Below, in pieces: positions 13,918 to 22,192 of a DNA stretch of 64,000 bases. The notes beneath the pieces were generated by a model that was given only the letters and a program-made list of their open reading frames with translations, was not told the DNA's origin and made no database searches. The position numbers were made by a program, and so were the translations under genes. The DNA is from a virus. The stretch is taken from the IMG/VR virus record IMGVR_UViG_3300035169_000087, positions 35,072-99,071 of that record; one strand, given 5' to 3'. The stretch's first letter is position 1; every line of letters starts with the position of its first letter.

Positions 13918-16770
13918 ATGGCCCGTTTCAACACCCCGACCGCGAAGCCCGCGGTCCACTCGCCGATCATGGGCGAGCGCACCGCGTCCGGGCGCACCTT
14001 CGAAGGCGGCGCAGGCTACGCGCGGGACGCCAAGTCGGAACTCTTCCTGCTCGCCGTCTCGAACTTCGTGTCCACCGACACGTTCTACGAGAAGGCCGAC
14101 GACCGCGACGAGCGGTTCGAACGCCTCGTGCACCAGGTCGCGGTCGAGGACCCGGACTGGATGGGCCGGTTCATCCCGTGGCTGCGCAGCGAGGCCAACA
14201 TGCGCACCGCGTCCCTCGTCGCGGCCGCCGAGTCCGTCAAGGCACGACTGGACGCCTACGACGCTTCTCTCGCCGGGAACGAGCAGCCTGCGGACGCGCT
14301 CAAGAAGCCGGTCAACCGCGCACTGATCAACGCTGCGTGCCAGCGGCCCGACGAACCCGGTGAACTACTCGCCTACTGGACATCCCGCCACGGACGCGCC
14401 CTGCCCAAGCCCGTCAAGCGAGGCATCGCCGACGCCGTGCGACGCCTCTACAACGGCAAGTCGCTGATCAAATACGACACCGCGTCGCACGGCTACCGGT
14501 TCGGCGACGTCCTCAACCTCGTACACGCCGACCCCGAACCGGACAAGCCGTGGCAGGGCGAGCTTTTCAAGTACGCCCTGGACCGGCGCCACCACCCGGC
14601 TGAGGCGGTCGTACCGGAATCGAACCGCACGCTCACCGCGAACAGTGCGCTGCTCGCGCTGCCCGTCGACCAGCGGCGCGCGTTCCTGCGCGGCCCCGAC
14701 GCCGCGGCGCGCCTCACCGAGGCCGGGTTCACGTGGGAGATGCTGGCCGGGTGGCTGCAGGGCCCGATGGACGCCGAGGCGTGGGAGGCCGTGATCCCGT
14801 CGATGGGGTACATGGCGTGCCTCGCCGAGGGAACCCCGGTCTGGCTGGCCGATGGCACCACCGCACCGATCGAGGACGTGGTGGCCCGCAAGCTGCCAGT
14901 GCTCTCCTACGACAAAGCATGGGACAGCCGGCCGGTCAAATACGGTCCCAACCAGGGGCCACGTGACCAGTCGGTGGGCAACCTCGTGCCTACGATCCCG
15001 TCTGCGTGGCTCGACACCGGCGTGCGCCCCATTGCGGCCGTGCGGTTCGCCTCGGGCCGCGTCATTGAGGCCACCTACGATCACCGGTGGGTACGCCAAC
15101 GTCGAAGCGGCCGCCAGGCGTGGGAATGGAACACGACTAGTGAGCTGCGGGTCGGCGACCGCATCCCGGTCCCTCTGACCGCCGATACGTTCGGCGATGA
15201 GGGAGACGCCTGGGATGGCTACTTTGTTGGGGGCATGCTCGGCGACGGTGGCATGACAGTGCTGACCCCGGAGTTTCATGGCGACCCGAACAACGGCGCT
15301 GTGGCGTTCATGCGCGAATACGCAGCCAAACACGGCTGCGACGTTCGCGAGGACACGAACGGTGCGATCGTGCGCATGCGATTCCCGTTCAAACAGTGGA
15401 AGCGGAATCCGCTGGCGGAGATCCTTCGCCGGTACGAGGTCTGGGGAAAGCGTTGCGAGGCCAAAGCACTGCCCAACCGGCCCTTCAGCCGGGAGTTCTG
15501 GATCGGCGCGCTATCCGGTCTGATCGATACTGACGGCTGCGTCCGGGAGCGCACCAACGCCAAGGGCACCCTGCACGGCTCGGTCGAGTATGCCACCGTG
15601 TCCCGACGGCTCGCCGAGCAAGTGTCCGATGTGCTGCTGCGTCTCGGGGTAACCAACATCATCCGCGAGAGGGCGCCACTCAGCCGGCCCGACGCAGCCA
15701 TCCAGAGCCGCCACACCCTCTTCGTCGTGGAAACGAACCGGGCGACGGCGCTGGTTCGTCTCGCCGAACTCCTCGACCTGCGGATCAGCTACAAAGCCGC
15801 GCGGCTCGCTAGCCTGGCGGAGCGCTTGGCGCATGTAGCTCCGGCTTCGAGCGAGATGCACGGATACGACAAGGCCGTGGCTCTGGATCGCGTGGTAGCG
15901 ATCGAGGACGCCGGAGAGCGCGCGACATATTGCGTCACGGTCGACGCCTCGAACTTGTTTGTGGCTAATGGCATTGTGACGGGCAATTGCCTGCGCAACC
16001 TGAGGAATTTCGACGAGACCGGCGTCCCGGACGATGTCGCCGAGCAGGTCATCGCGAAGCTCAAGGATCCGGCCGAGGTCGCCCGCTCGCGACAGTTGCC
16101 GTTCCGGTTCCTCTCGGCGTACCGGGCGGCTCCGTCGCTGCGCTGGTCGTATCCGCTGGAGGTCGCGATCGGCCGCTCCCTGGGCAACGTGCCGGCGCTG
16201 TCGGGCCGCACGCTGATCCTCGTGGACACCTCGGGTTCGATGAACGCGGGGTTCAGTAAGGACGGGACGCTGATGCGGTGGGACGCTGCGGCGCTGTTCG
16301 GGATCGCACTGGGGCATCGTTGCGCTGCGGCGGACGTGGTGTCGTTCTCCTCGCTTCAGTACTACTACGGGCAGCCGGGTGGCGCGAACGTGAAGGCGTT
16401 CCCGCTGAGCAAGGGCGAGTCGGTGCTGCGGTCGCTGGAGCGGTGGCGTGGCGGCGGCTGGTTCCTGGGCGGGGGTACGGAGACTGCGGCGGCGTTGCGG
16501 GCGACGTTCCAGGGCCATGACCGTGTGGTGGTGTTGACGGACGAGCAGGCGGCGCATGACGGGGTGGAGGTGACGCGGAGCGTGCCGGAGTCGGTGCCGA
16601 TGTACACGTGGAACCTGGCGGGTTACGCGCGGGGGCATGCGCCGTCGGGTGGGCGGAATCGGCATGCGTTTGGGGGGCTGACGGATCAGGCGTTCAAGAT
16701 GATTCCGTTGCTTGAGGGCGGCCGGGACGGTTCCTGGCCGTGGGATGCGGAGACGGTGCCCGCGCGGTAG
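13918..16770 (+). CDS. rsr: Ro60/Rsr TROVE-vWA RNA-binding protein, interrupted by an intein
   Basis: 950 aa as translated, 560 aa after removing the intein. The N-terminal extein (to residue 300) is the TROVE HEAT-like ring. The C-terminal extein carries a vWA domain with an intact MIDAS motif DTSGSMN (D770, S772, S774) and later VVVLTDEQ. Ro proteins bind misfolded RNAs through the ring and Y RNAs on its outer face, and assist RNA quality control and stress survival. ATG 13918 follows GGGAG. Four Y-RNA-like RNAs lie directly upstream on the same strand, so RNA and protein are probably made together. Confidence 0.93.
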   Translation: MARFNTPTAKPAVHSPIMGERTASGRTFEGGAGYARDAKSELFLLAVSNFVSTDTFYEKADDRDERFERLVHQVAVEDPDWMGRFIPWLRSEANMRTASLVAAAESVKARLDAYDASLAGNEQPADALKKPVNRALINAACQRPDEPGELLAYWTSRHGRALPKPVKRGIADAVRRLYNGKSLIKYDTASHGYRFGDVLNLVHADPEPDKPWQGELFKYALDRRHHPAEAVVPESNRTLTANSALLALPVDQRRAFLRGPDAAARLTEAGFTWEMLAGWLQGPMDAEAWEAVIPSMGYMACLAEGTPVWLADGTTAPIEDVVARKLPVLSYDKAWDSRPVKYGPNQGPRDQSVGNLVPTIPSAWLDTGVRPIAAVRFASGRVIEATYDHRWVRQRRSGRQAWEWNTTSELRVGDRIPVPLTADTFGDEGDAWDGYFVGGMLGDGGMTVLTPEFHGDPNNGAVAFMREYAAKHGCDVREDTNGAIVRMRFPFKQWKRNPLAEILRRYEVWGKRCEAKALPNRPFSREFWIGALSGLIDTDGCVRERTNAKGTLHGSVEYATVSRRLAEQVSDVLLRLGVTNIIRERAPLSRPDAAIQSRHTLFVVETNRATALVRLAELLDLRISYKAARLASLAERLAHVAPASSEMHGYDKAVALDRVVAIEDAGERATYCVTVDASNLFVANGIVTGNCLRNLRNFDETGVPDDVAEQVIAKLKDPAEVARSRQLPFRFLSAYRAAPSLRWSYPLEVAIGRSLGNVPALSGRTLILVDTSGSMNAGFSKDGTLMRWDAAALFGIALGHRCAAADVVSFSSLQYYYGQPGGANVKAFPLSKGESVLRSLERWRGGGWFLGGGTETAAALRATFQGHDRVVVLTDEQAAHDGVEVTRSVPESVPMYTWNLAGYARGHAPSGGRNRHAFGGLTDQAFKMIPLLEGGRDGSWPWDAETVPAR
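14818..15987 (+). mobile_element. LAGLIDADG intein in Ro60
   Basis: 390 residues, from Cys301 to Asn690 of the precursor. Splicing blocks: A CLAEGTPVWLADG, B ATYDHRWV, endonuclease motifs GYFVGGMLGDGG and IGALSGLIDTDG (two LAGLIDADG helices with acidic residues kept), F YCVTVDASNLFVANG and the C-terminal splice junction TGN followed by Cys691. The usual penultimate His is Gly here, a variant seen in some splicing-competent inteins. Excision would join ...GYMA to CLRNLRNF. The insertion point is between the TROVE and vWA parts. Confidence 0.92.
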
Positions 16771-16777
16771 AACCAGT

Positions 16778-16810
16778 GGCCCCGTGCTCGACGGAACCAG
16801 GCGCGGGGCC
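16778..16810. terminator. Bidirectional terminator-like hairpin
   Basis: GGCCCCGTGC (16778-16787) pairs with GCGCGGGGCC (16801-16810) around a 13-base loop, 10 pairs including one G-U. It lies between the convergent rsr gene and the leftward block ending at 16810. No U-run is obvious. Confidence 0.55.
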
Positions 16811-17151
16811 TACGGGCAGTCGCAGTGCCCGCAGTGGTGGTGCACGCTCGGCGGGGGCGGTGTCACCTGCTGCGTGGTGAGGACCGGCGGCCGGACGGTG
16901 CCGCGCGGGGACTTCTGCCCGAGGCCGGGCCGGGTGAGCACGTCCGGAAGCGGGCCCATAGCGGACACGGGCACGTTAGCCGCCATGTATCTGCGTCGCT
17001 GCTTGCCTTGCGCCTGCCGGAGTTCGGCCCTGTGGCGGGCGGTGTTCTCGACGATCCCGAGTTCCAGTTCCAGGGCGCGGATGCGGGCCCAGGTGCGCCG
17101 ATACCTGCGGTATCGGATCAGGCGCACCAGTAGACGCGCTAGCCAGGTCAC
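16810..17151 (-). CDS. Basic amphipathic protein with VPVSxMGPLPxVLTRP motif
   Basis: 113 aa from GTG 17151 (GTGA overlap with the DUF6221-like gene). The N-terminus is a hydrophobic/basic helix (WLARLLVRLIRYRRYRRTWAR), then a charged helix, then residues 60-75 VPVSAMGPLPDVLTRP, nearly identical to a segment of the 10170-10982 protein. It ends in a His/Cys cluster (HHHCGHCDC) that may bind metal. Probably membrane-associated. Confidence 0.7.
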   Translation of the reverse strand: MTWLARLLVRLIRYRRYRRTWARIRALELELGIVENTARHRAELRQAQGKQRRRYMAANVPVSAMGPLPDVLTRPGLGQKSPRGTVRPPVLTTQQVTPPPPSVHHHCGHCDCP

Positions 17152-17588
17152 AGCACCCACTTCTCGTCCCAGCCTTGGCGTCCCGCGTACGGGGCGGCGA
17201 GCAGGCGCGCTGTGAGGCACGGCGCCCACAGGTCACCGTTGAAGTCCGGGTCGCTCTGGCGGTCCTGGCAGAAGTAGCGCCGTGTCCCGTCGTCGAGTTC
17301 CGCGTAGGAGGTCATGTGCAGGCCCAGGATCGCCCGCTTCGTCTCGACCTCAGCGAGCACGTGGGCCGGATCCCAGCGCGCGATGTGGACGCCGACAGTC
17401 TCGTCAATGTCCTCGATCCCGGTTGCGACTACACCGCCGGACGCCCCCACCGAACCGCGAAAGAGGGTCCACTGCGGATCTGGTGTGCCGTCCGTGGTGC
17501 CCGCAGCCAGCGCGGACTGCATCGCGATCTGCTCGTCTCCGGCGAGGCATTTCTCGAGGAACGCGGTGATCGCGGCAACGTCAGTCAC
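17148..17588 (-). CDS. DUF6221-like protein
   Basis: 146 aa, GTG start. The stretch HIARWDPAHVLAEVETKRAI followed later by LTARLLAAPYAGRQGWDEKW fits the DUF6221 pattern common in Streptomyces genomes and their prophages (my recollection of the family). Function unknown. Overlaps both neighbours by a few bases. Confidence 0.75.
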   Translation of the reverse strand: MTDVAAITAFLEKCLAGDEQIAMQSALAAGTTDGTPDPQWTLFRGSVGASGGVVATGIEDIDETVGVHIARWDPAHVLAEVETKRAILGLHMTSYAELDDGTRRYFCQDRQSDPDFNGDLWAPCLTARLLAAPYAGRQGWDEKWVL

Positions 17589-17901
17589 GCTCGACCTCCA
17601 CGCCGAGTTCCTTCGCGATGGCGCGCACCGTCGGGCACGGGTAGTCGCGCGCCAAGAACTCGTCCGTTCCGTCGCTGCATTCGTCGCAGATCGGCTTGCC
17701 CTCCAATGTGCCCTCCACGGCGATACGCGGCTTGTGCAATTCGAGGACCGCGTGCAGGCTCCCGGCTATCACGGACGCCCAGCGCGCGAACTCGGCGAGC
17801 TTGCCGTCACCGATCATGTTCGCGCGGGAGCGCCACCCGATGGTCGCGCCCATGAACCGCTGGACCTCGGCGCGCAACGCTTCCACATCCAGGTCAGGCA
17901 T
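17581..17901 (-). CDS. Hypothetical protein, paralogue of next gene upstream
   Basis: 106 aa, ATG start. Helical N-terminus, LELHKPR, then ICDECSDG and an ending YPCPTVRAIAKELGVE. The same layout appears in the 17894-18193 product, showing tandem duplication. The Cys residues may bind zinc. Similar endings occur in DUF6221-like proteins. Confidence 0.7.
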   Translation of the reverse strand: MPDLDVEALRAEVQRFMGATIGWRSRANMIGDGKLAEFARWASVIAGSLHAVLELHKPRIAVEGTLEGKPICDECSDGTDEFLARDYPCPTVRAIAKELGVEVERD

Positions 17902-18193
17902 TCGTCTCCAGTCCGAGCTGTTTCGCGATGGCCTCGACGGTCTCGCAGGGGTAACCGGTCGGGTTGCAGATCTCTGGCCCGATGTCCATGCAGACGGAGC
18001 AGTCCTTGACGTGCGGCTTGCTCCCGATGCCTGCCCAGCGGGGCTTGTGCAGGTCGAGGGCGGCGGTCAGCGCGCCGCGCATCTTGATCGCCTCCGAGTG
18101 CCCCTCGACGGGGCAGTCGTCGCGCCACCGGCCGCAGATGTCATCGAGCCAGCCGTCCAGCCGCTCCCGGATCGCCGCGTCGAGGTCAGTCAC
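17894..18193 (-). CDS. Hypothetical protein, paralogue of next gene downstream
   Basis: 99 aa from GTG 18193. Shares with its downstream neighbour the order helix - LDLHKPR - CSVCMD - YPCETVEAIAKQLGLE. Tandem duplication with about one-third identity by eye. The frame stays open well upstream but that part belongs to the disrupted gene at 18186-18445. Confidence 0.7.
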   Translation of the reverse strand: MTDLDAAIRERLDGWLDDICGRWRDDCPVEGHSEAIKMRGALTAALDLHKPRWAGIGSKPHVKDCSVCMDIGPEICNPTGYPCETVEAIAKQLGLETNA

Positions 18194-18445
18194 GGCGCAA
18201 GAGCCAGTCGGCGAGTCGCGGCAGGCGCAGGGCGTCGGCAATCGCCCAGAACAGGGCCGACGCGGCGTCGCGGTATCGCTGGGCGTCCTCGGCCAGGGTC
18301 CCGGGTGGTGGCCTGTCAGGCATCGTTGTCGCCTTCGTCGAGATGTTGCGGATCGTGTGCACGGTCCCGTCCGCGCCGACCATGGCAAGGTGCCGGGTGG
18401 CATTCGTTCGTCAACGACGACTTGCGGCAGAGGCTGCTCGGTCAC
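18186..18445 (-). pseudogene. Hypothetical gene with apparent single-base frameshift
   Basis: A GTG at 18445 overlaps the upstream stop by GTGA and reads VTEQPLPQVVVDERMPPGTL; at about 18384 the sensible frame shifts to MVGADGTVHTIRNISTKA and runs to the stop at 18186. Joined by one added base the product would be about 87 aa. The second frame alone has an ATG at 18383 but no ribosome site. Could be a real mutation, a sequencing error or two separate small genes. Confidence 0.5.
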
Positions 18446-18633
18446 CGTGTCCTCCTGGCGTACCAGCGCCTTACCCGCGCGATGCCGGGCTCGATCAGCA
18501 GTGCGGCGGCGAGCGAGTTGCACCAGGCTTCCCAGCCGGTGTGCCCGTGCCAGCGTGCGAGGTCCCCGACGGCCACGAGCGCGAGGATCAGGGTAGGGCG
18601 CGCCCACCAGGCGCGACGTAGACGGTCAAGCAC
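18442..18633 (-). CDS. Small membrane protein
   Basis: 63 aa from GTG 18633, which follows GGAG at good spacing (GTG 18642 is the alternative). Two hydrophobic stretches (PTLILALVAVGDLARW; WCNSLAAALLIEPGI) and a basic C-terminus. Coupled to both neighbours. Confidence 0.6.
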   Translation of the reverse strand: MLDRLRRAWWARPTLILALVAVGDLARWHGHTGWEAWCNSLAAALLIEPGIARVRRWYARRTR

Positions 18634-19003
18634 CGTCGCCACGCTCCGGTTTGAGCGGCCCGAACCGGTCCGCGACCTCCTGCAGATCCAGCAGCCACAG
18701 GCCGTGCACGTCGTCGCTGACGTTCTCAAACACCGGGGTGAGCCGGTTCGGGCGCCAGCCGTGCATCTGCCACCGGTCGCCGTCCGACCCGACGAGGATC
18801 TTGCCCAGCGGGTAGGTCACACCGAAGCGGCCGGTCCACTGGGTCGGCACAGACTGGGTTTTGAGTTCGGCGACGAGCTGGTCGGCTTCGTTGAGTAGCC
18901 GGATGATGTCGTTCACGACGAGGGCGAAGGATTCGCTGTGCTTGGCGACGGCGTGCCGGGTTCGGCCTAGGCGTTCGCTCAGGTCGTTGAGGACTTCAGT
19001 CAC
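18626..19003 (-). CDS. Hypothetical protein
   Basis: 125 aa, GTG start in a GTGA overlap. N-terminal helices (LNDLSERLGRTRHAVAKHSE, VVNDIIRLLNEADQLVAEL) and a Trp-rich C-terminal part (DGDRWQMHGWRPNRL). No family recognised. Confidence 0.65.
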   Translation of the reverse strand: MTEVLNDLSERLGRTRHAVAKHSESFALVVNDIIRLLNEADQLVAELKTQSVPTQWTGRFGVTYPLGKILVGSDGDRWQMHGWRPNRLTPVFENVSDDVHGLWLLDLQEVADRFGPLKPERGDGA

Positions 19004-19314
19004 GCGTAGCCCCGGATCTGCGGCGGCGCGTCCCCGCCACGGGAACGGCGCACGGCTTCCCGGACCCCGTCGAGGCCGCGCAGCGGGGCAGGTGCCGCGA
19101 AGTCCCCGATGCCGGTGTGGATCTCGTGCGTTGGCGGCTTGCGGCACACGCACTGTTCCGGGTTGGCGTAGGCGCGTGCGGCGATGTGCGGGTGGCGGTG
19201 GGATTGCTCGCTCCAGCCGCACAGGCAGTTGCCCGCGCCGGACCCTGGGTCGGCCTGGTAGGGGTGGACGCGCGGCATGTCGGGGTAGCCCATGCGCCCA
19301 GTATCGCTGCTCAC
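19000..19314 (-). CDS. Hypothetical Cys/His-rich protein
   Basis: 104 aa, GTG start overlapping the preceding stop by GTGA. CLCGWSEQSHRHPH and CVCRKPPTHEIH suggest two metal-binding half-sites of the type found in many small actinophage proteins. Unknown role. Confidence 0.65.
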   Translation of the reverse strand: MSSDTGRMGYPDMPRVHPYQADPGSGAGNCLCGWSEQSHRHPHIAARAYANPEQCVCRKPPTHEIHTGIGDFAAPAPLRGLDGVREAVRRSRGGDAPPQIRGYA

Positions 19315-19799
19315 GTCTGCTGGTCGGTGCCGGTTTGCGCCCTGGGCGTGAGCGCCCGCTCGCGCAGGTGCTCGGGCAGGGTCGCGGCGGCCCGGAGGAT
19401 CGCCTCAGAGACCTGGCTCGGGTCTCCCTGACCGTGCCAGCCGTGCTCGCCCTCGAGGTACCGGTGCGGCGGCCGCCACGCTTCGACACGGTCGGGGAGC
19501 ATCCGCAGCCAGCCGTATCGACCTTCGCCGGTGGTGTGCGCGCCGTGCGGGCCTGGCTCCTGGACGGCGGCGAGCCATACGCACAGCCCGGCCCAGTCGC
19601 GGCTGTTCGGGATGGGCGCCCAGGCGAGGACGATCACTTCGGTGAAGCCGCGCAGTTTCGGGTTCGGGTGGTCGACGAAGTGGACGCGCACGACTTGCGC
19701 GCCCCGCACGAGGATCAACTCCGGCGGCGGGTCGGCGAGCGCAGGCAACGGCGGCTCGTCCAGCCACTGGTCCGGATCGCCCGCTGCTGCCTCACTCAC
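19311..19799 (-). CDS. Hypothetical protein
   Basis: 162 aa, GTG start. Beta-rich middle (ELILVRGAQVVRVHFVDH, GFTEVIVLAWAPIPN) and a helical C-terminus (SEAILRAAATLPEHLRERA). No recognised family. Confidence 0.65.
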   Translation of the reverse strand: MSEAAAGDPDQWLDEPPLPALADPPPELILVRGAQVVRVHFVDHPNPKLRGFTEVIVLAWAPIPNSRDWAGLCVWLAAVQEPGPHGAHTTGEGRYGWLRMLPDRVEAWRPPHRYLEGEHGWHGQGDPSQVSEAILRAAATLPEHLRERALTPRAQTGTDQQT

Positions 19800-19803
19800 G
19801 GGA

Positions 19804-20250
19804 TCAGTGCAGGACCCTCGGCCGCAGCACGAGCAGGTCGCCGGTACGCACCCCTAGTTCGGCGGTGAGGGCGAGATCGTCGAGTTCGACGCCGCTATCG
19901 GTGAACAGGCCGAGTTGCGCTTCGCAGCGAGTGGTGTCGGCGTCGGGCTGGTGTGCGTGGATGGCGGCGCGTAGTAGTTCGATGGTTTTCGTGCCGCCGG
20001 TGAGCGGTAGTTGCTTGTCGGTGCCGTTCCAGGTGACGGTCACGGTTCCGGGTTCCATCCGGCCAGTATCCCGCGCCGGGTCAGTCTCCGTCCGGGTGCG
20101 CGTCTTGCCGTCGAAAGCACGTAGCGCGCGGGTCAGCCGTTCCAGGTCGGTCGGGATCTCGAACGGTCTGGGTGGCGGCATCGGGTAGTCGATGTAGGCG
20201 GGGAGCACCATCACGGGCTCGCCGGCCTCGGCCTGAGTTGACTCGGTCAC
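19804..20250 (-). CDS. Protein with ubiquitin-like (beta-grasp) C-terminal domain, candidate
   Basis: 148 aa from GTG 20250. Residues from about 66 read GTVTVTWNGTDKQLPL, a helix TIELLRAAIHAHQ, then QLGLFTDSGVELDD, LTAELGVRTGDLLVLRPR: the strand-strand-helix-strand-strand order and ending pattern of ubiquitin-like/YukD-type folds. No Gly-Gly tail, so conjugation is unlikely. An internal ATG before GTVTV could make a stand-alone domain. Fold assignment is by eye. Confidence 0.55.
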   Translation of the reverse strand: MTESTQAEAGEPVMVLPAYIDYPMPPPRPFEIPTDLERLTRALRAFDGKTRTRTETDPARDTGRMEPGTVTVTWNGTDKQLPLTGGTKTIELLRAAIHAHQPDADTTRCEAQLGLFTDSGVELDDLALTAELGVRTGDLLVLRPRVLH

Positions 20251-20681
20251 TGGTCGTTCCATTCGGTGGTGTCACGTGCTGCGGCGTCTTTGAGCATGTC
20301 GGCGAGCAGGTCCGCCTGGTTCTCGTCGAGCAGCAGGTCGGCCACGGTCTCATCGTCGCGGTTGAGGGGAACGAGGATGCGGCCCTGGTTCCAGGTGACG
20401 GATTCACCCCACGCGTAGCGCGGAAGGCCCAGCGGGTCCACGACGATCGACGCCCCGGTCATGTCGTCCGGTGTCGGGGTGCGTATGTCGTGCACGGCCC
20501 GCGCCATGGCCTCGTGGCAGCGGGTGCAGTCGGCTGCCGGGCCGTCGTGAAGGGTGATCAGGTGCAGGGCTTCGGTGATGGTGTAGCGGGCGATCATCTC
20601 GTCGGGTGCGCCTGCGCGCCGCTCGGCGATGATGCGCCGGATGATGCGCTGCGGACCGGTCAGTGCGACGGGCACGGTCAC
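20247..20681 (-). CDS. Hypothetical protein
   Basis: 144 aa, GTG start. Helical N-terminus, a CTRCHEAM pair, then MTGASIVVDPLG, a short motif also seen in the 26027-26455 product, and a C-terminal strand/helix region (GRILVPLNRDDETVADLLLD). Function unknown. Confidence 0.65.
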   Translation of the reverse strand: MTVPVALTGPQRIIRRIIAERRAGAPDEMIARYTITEALHLITLHDGPAADCTRCHEAMARAVHDIRTPTPDDMTGASIVVDPLGLPRYAWGESVTWNQGRILVPLNRDDETVADLLLDENQADLLADMLKDAAARDTTEWNDQ

Positions 20682-20923
20682 CGCGCTTTCCTTCGTGCGT
20701 GCCAGCGGCTCAGGCGCAGTGCGAGACGCCCGCGCCAGGTCGTGGAGAGGTGGGCGTCGAGTTCCGCTTGCAGCCGGTCGACCCTCAGTCCTGTGCTAGC
20801 AGCGCGCAGTTCGGGGAGTGACGGGCCGAGCGCGAAGTTGGCTGCGAGGTTCGCCATTGCCTCGGCTGCGGTGGGCGTGACGGCGCGGTGTAGGGCGGCA
20901 AGGTCCGGCAGGTCGTCGGTCAC
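20678..20923 (-). CDS. Small helical protein
   Basis: 81 aa from GTG 20923 (GTGA overlap). Helical (ALHRAVTPTAAEAMANLAAN; DRLQAELDAHLSTTWRGRL) with a very basic end (RLSRWHARRKAR). Unknown. Confidence 0.6.
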   Translation of the reverse strand: MTDDLPDLAALHRAVTPTAAEAMANLAANFALGPSLPELRAASTGLRVDRLQAELDAHLSTTWRGRLALRLSRWHARRKAR

Positions 20924-21438
20924 GTCTCCTCCTGCGCTGATTGTGCCGCGCCCGGCCCGTTGTCGGCGGCCCGCCAGTCGATGCCCGCGTCGTACTCCCA
21001 GCCCGAGTCGCCCCACGACTTCGACGACCAGAACCAGCCCTCGTACTGGCCGGGTACGGTCGGCCAGTTGACGGTGTCGCCGTCGTCGAAGGGGCAGCGC
21101 TGACCGTATTTGAGGGCGTCGCAGGCCGGAGTGTGGGTGAGGGTGTAGCGCGGTTCGTCGCGCACGCTCGTGAATGCGGGGTCGGCGTTGGCGGCCCAGG
21201 TGGCGGGGTGATGGACGGGCACGAGTTCCACGGTGAGGCGGTGGGGTTCCTCTTCGCCGTCGGTCGGCGCGGTGGTTCGTAGCGAGTCGTATGCGTTGAG
21301 GATGCCTGCGAGTCCGCGCAGGCTCGTGCCGCCGGGCTTGTCGTGTAGGACGACCAGTTCGGGCGGCAGCGTCTCCCACGTCCACGGCCCGATCGTGCTG
21401 CCGTCAGTGGCCGGTGCGGCCCGCGTCTCGGGGGTCAC
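20920..21438 (-). CDS. Hypothetical protein
   Basis: 172 aa from GTG 21438 in a GTGA overlap. Contains ELVVLHDKPGGTSLRG, a beta-rich core (RLTVELVPVHHPATW) and an acidic, Trp-rich C-terminus (YEGWFWSSKSWGDSGWE). No family recognised. Confidence 0.65.
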   Translation of the reverse strand: MTPETRAAPATDGSTIGPWTWETLPPELVVLHDKPGGTSLRGLAGILNAYDSLRTTAPTDGEEEPHRLTVELVPVHHPATWAANADPAFTSVRDEPRYTLTHTPACDALKYGQRCPFDDGDTVNWPTVPGQYEGWFWSSKSWGDSGWEYDAGIDWRAADNGPGAAQSAQEET

Positions 21439-21881
21439 GGCGCGATCCCCCGGTCCCACGTGTACAGCGGCTCGCCGTCCCCGTCCTCGCTCTCGTACTC
21501 GGTCACGAACGCGTCGTAGCCCTCGCCGGCCAGGATCCGTACCGTCTGGTCAATGACCCACGCCTTGTGGTGGTCGCCGTCGGTCTGGCCGTCGCCCGCG
21601 AGTAGTTCCAGGGCGAGTTGCACGCGCTCCGTGTCGGTCTCGGCCTGCTGGCGTTCGAACACGCCCCATACGCGCTTGCCGCCGCTGTGTGCGTCGTCGA
21701 GCAGCCAGCCGCGGTTGTCGTCGTCGCGGTGCGGCACGGGAAGCCAGTGGGCTTCCTCGTCGCTCGCGGGCCCCGTCTGGACGGCTCGCGCGATGGCGGA
21801 CTGCTTCGTGGCGAACCCGTAGGTGACCTCGGCGCAGGCGTCGGGGTGGTCCCAGTGGTACAGGTCGAACACGGTCCTCAT
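21435..21881 (-). CDS. Hypothetical acidic protein
   Basis: 148 aa from ATG 21881, placed after GGAG. Begins MRTVFDLYHWDHPDACAEVT. Alternating strands and acidic helices, ending in a DGDGEPLYTWD segment. It starts a coupled run, since its ribosome site lies in a 50-base spacer. Confidence 0.7.
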   Translation of the reverse strand: MRTVFDLYHWDHPDACAEVTYGFATKQSAIARAVQTGPASDEEAHWLPVPHRDDDNRGWLLDDAHSGGKRVWGVFERQQAETDTERVQLALELLAGDGQTDGDHHKAWVIDQTVRILAGEGYDAFVTEYESEDGDGEPLYTWDRGIAP

Positions 21882-21931
21882 GCTGGCACTCCGAGCTGGG
21901 CGTCGTGGTTGTCGGCGGGGTGCGTTCTGTG

Positions 21932-22192
21932 CTACCACCAGGAGTCGAGCACGTCCCCGTTGTATGTCGCCGCCTCGTAGTATCCGATCTCGCCGCAGTA
22001 CTCGGACAGGCACGCGAGCGCCCGGTGCACTTGGCACTGGTGCAGGGGCTCACCGGTGGCGCGCTCGGGGTCGGTGTGGGCGAGGACGAAGCGTTCCCGG
22101 TCCGTCCAGGCGAGGTGCCCGGTGATGGTTAGTTCGCGTTGGCGGGCTTTGACGGTGTCGATCGACGGGCAGCCGTCTGCGGTGTCGGTCAC
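21932..22192 (-). CDS. Small hypothetical protein
   Basis: 86 aa from GTG 22192 (GTGA overlap). Contains ELTITGHLAWTDRERFVLAH and CLSEYCGEIGYYE. May be a small zinc-binding protein; not assignable. Confidence 0.6.
   Translation of the reverse strand: MTDTADGCPSIDTVKARQRELTITGHLAWTDRERFVLAHTDPERATGEPLHQCQVHRALACLSEYCGEIGYYEAATYNGDVLDSWW

Noticed and set aside
13472-13997. Leftward open frames across the Y-RNA array
   Set aside because: They read through complementary RNA helices and T-arms; products are low complexity and the strand disagrees with the RNA elements.
14818-15987. Free-standing homing endonuclease gene
   Set aside because: It is in frame with Ro60 on both sides and has splice blocks A, B and F, so it is an intein.
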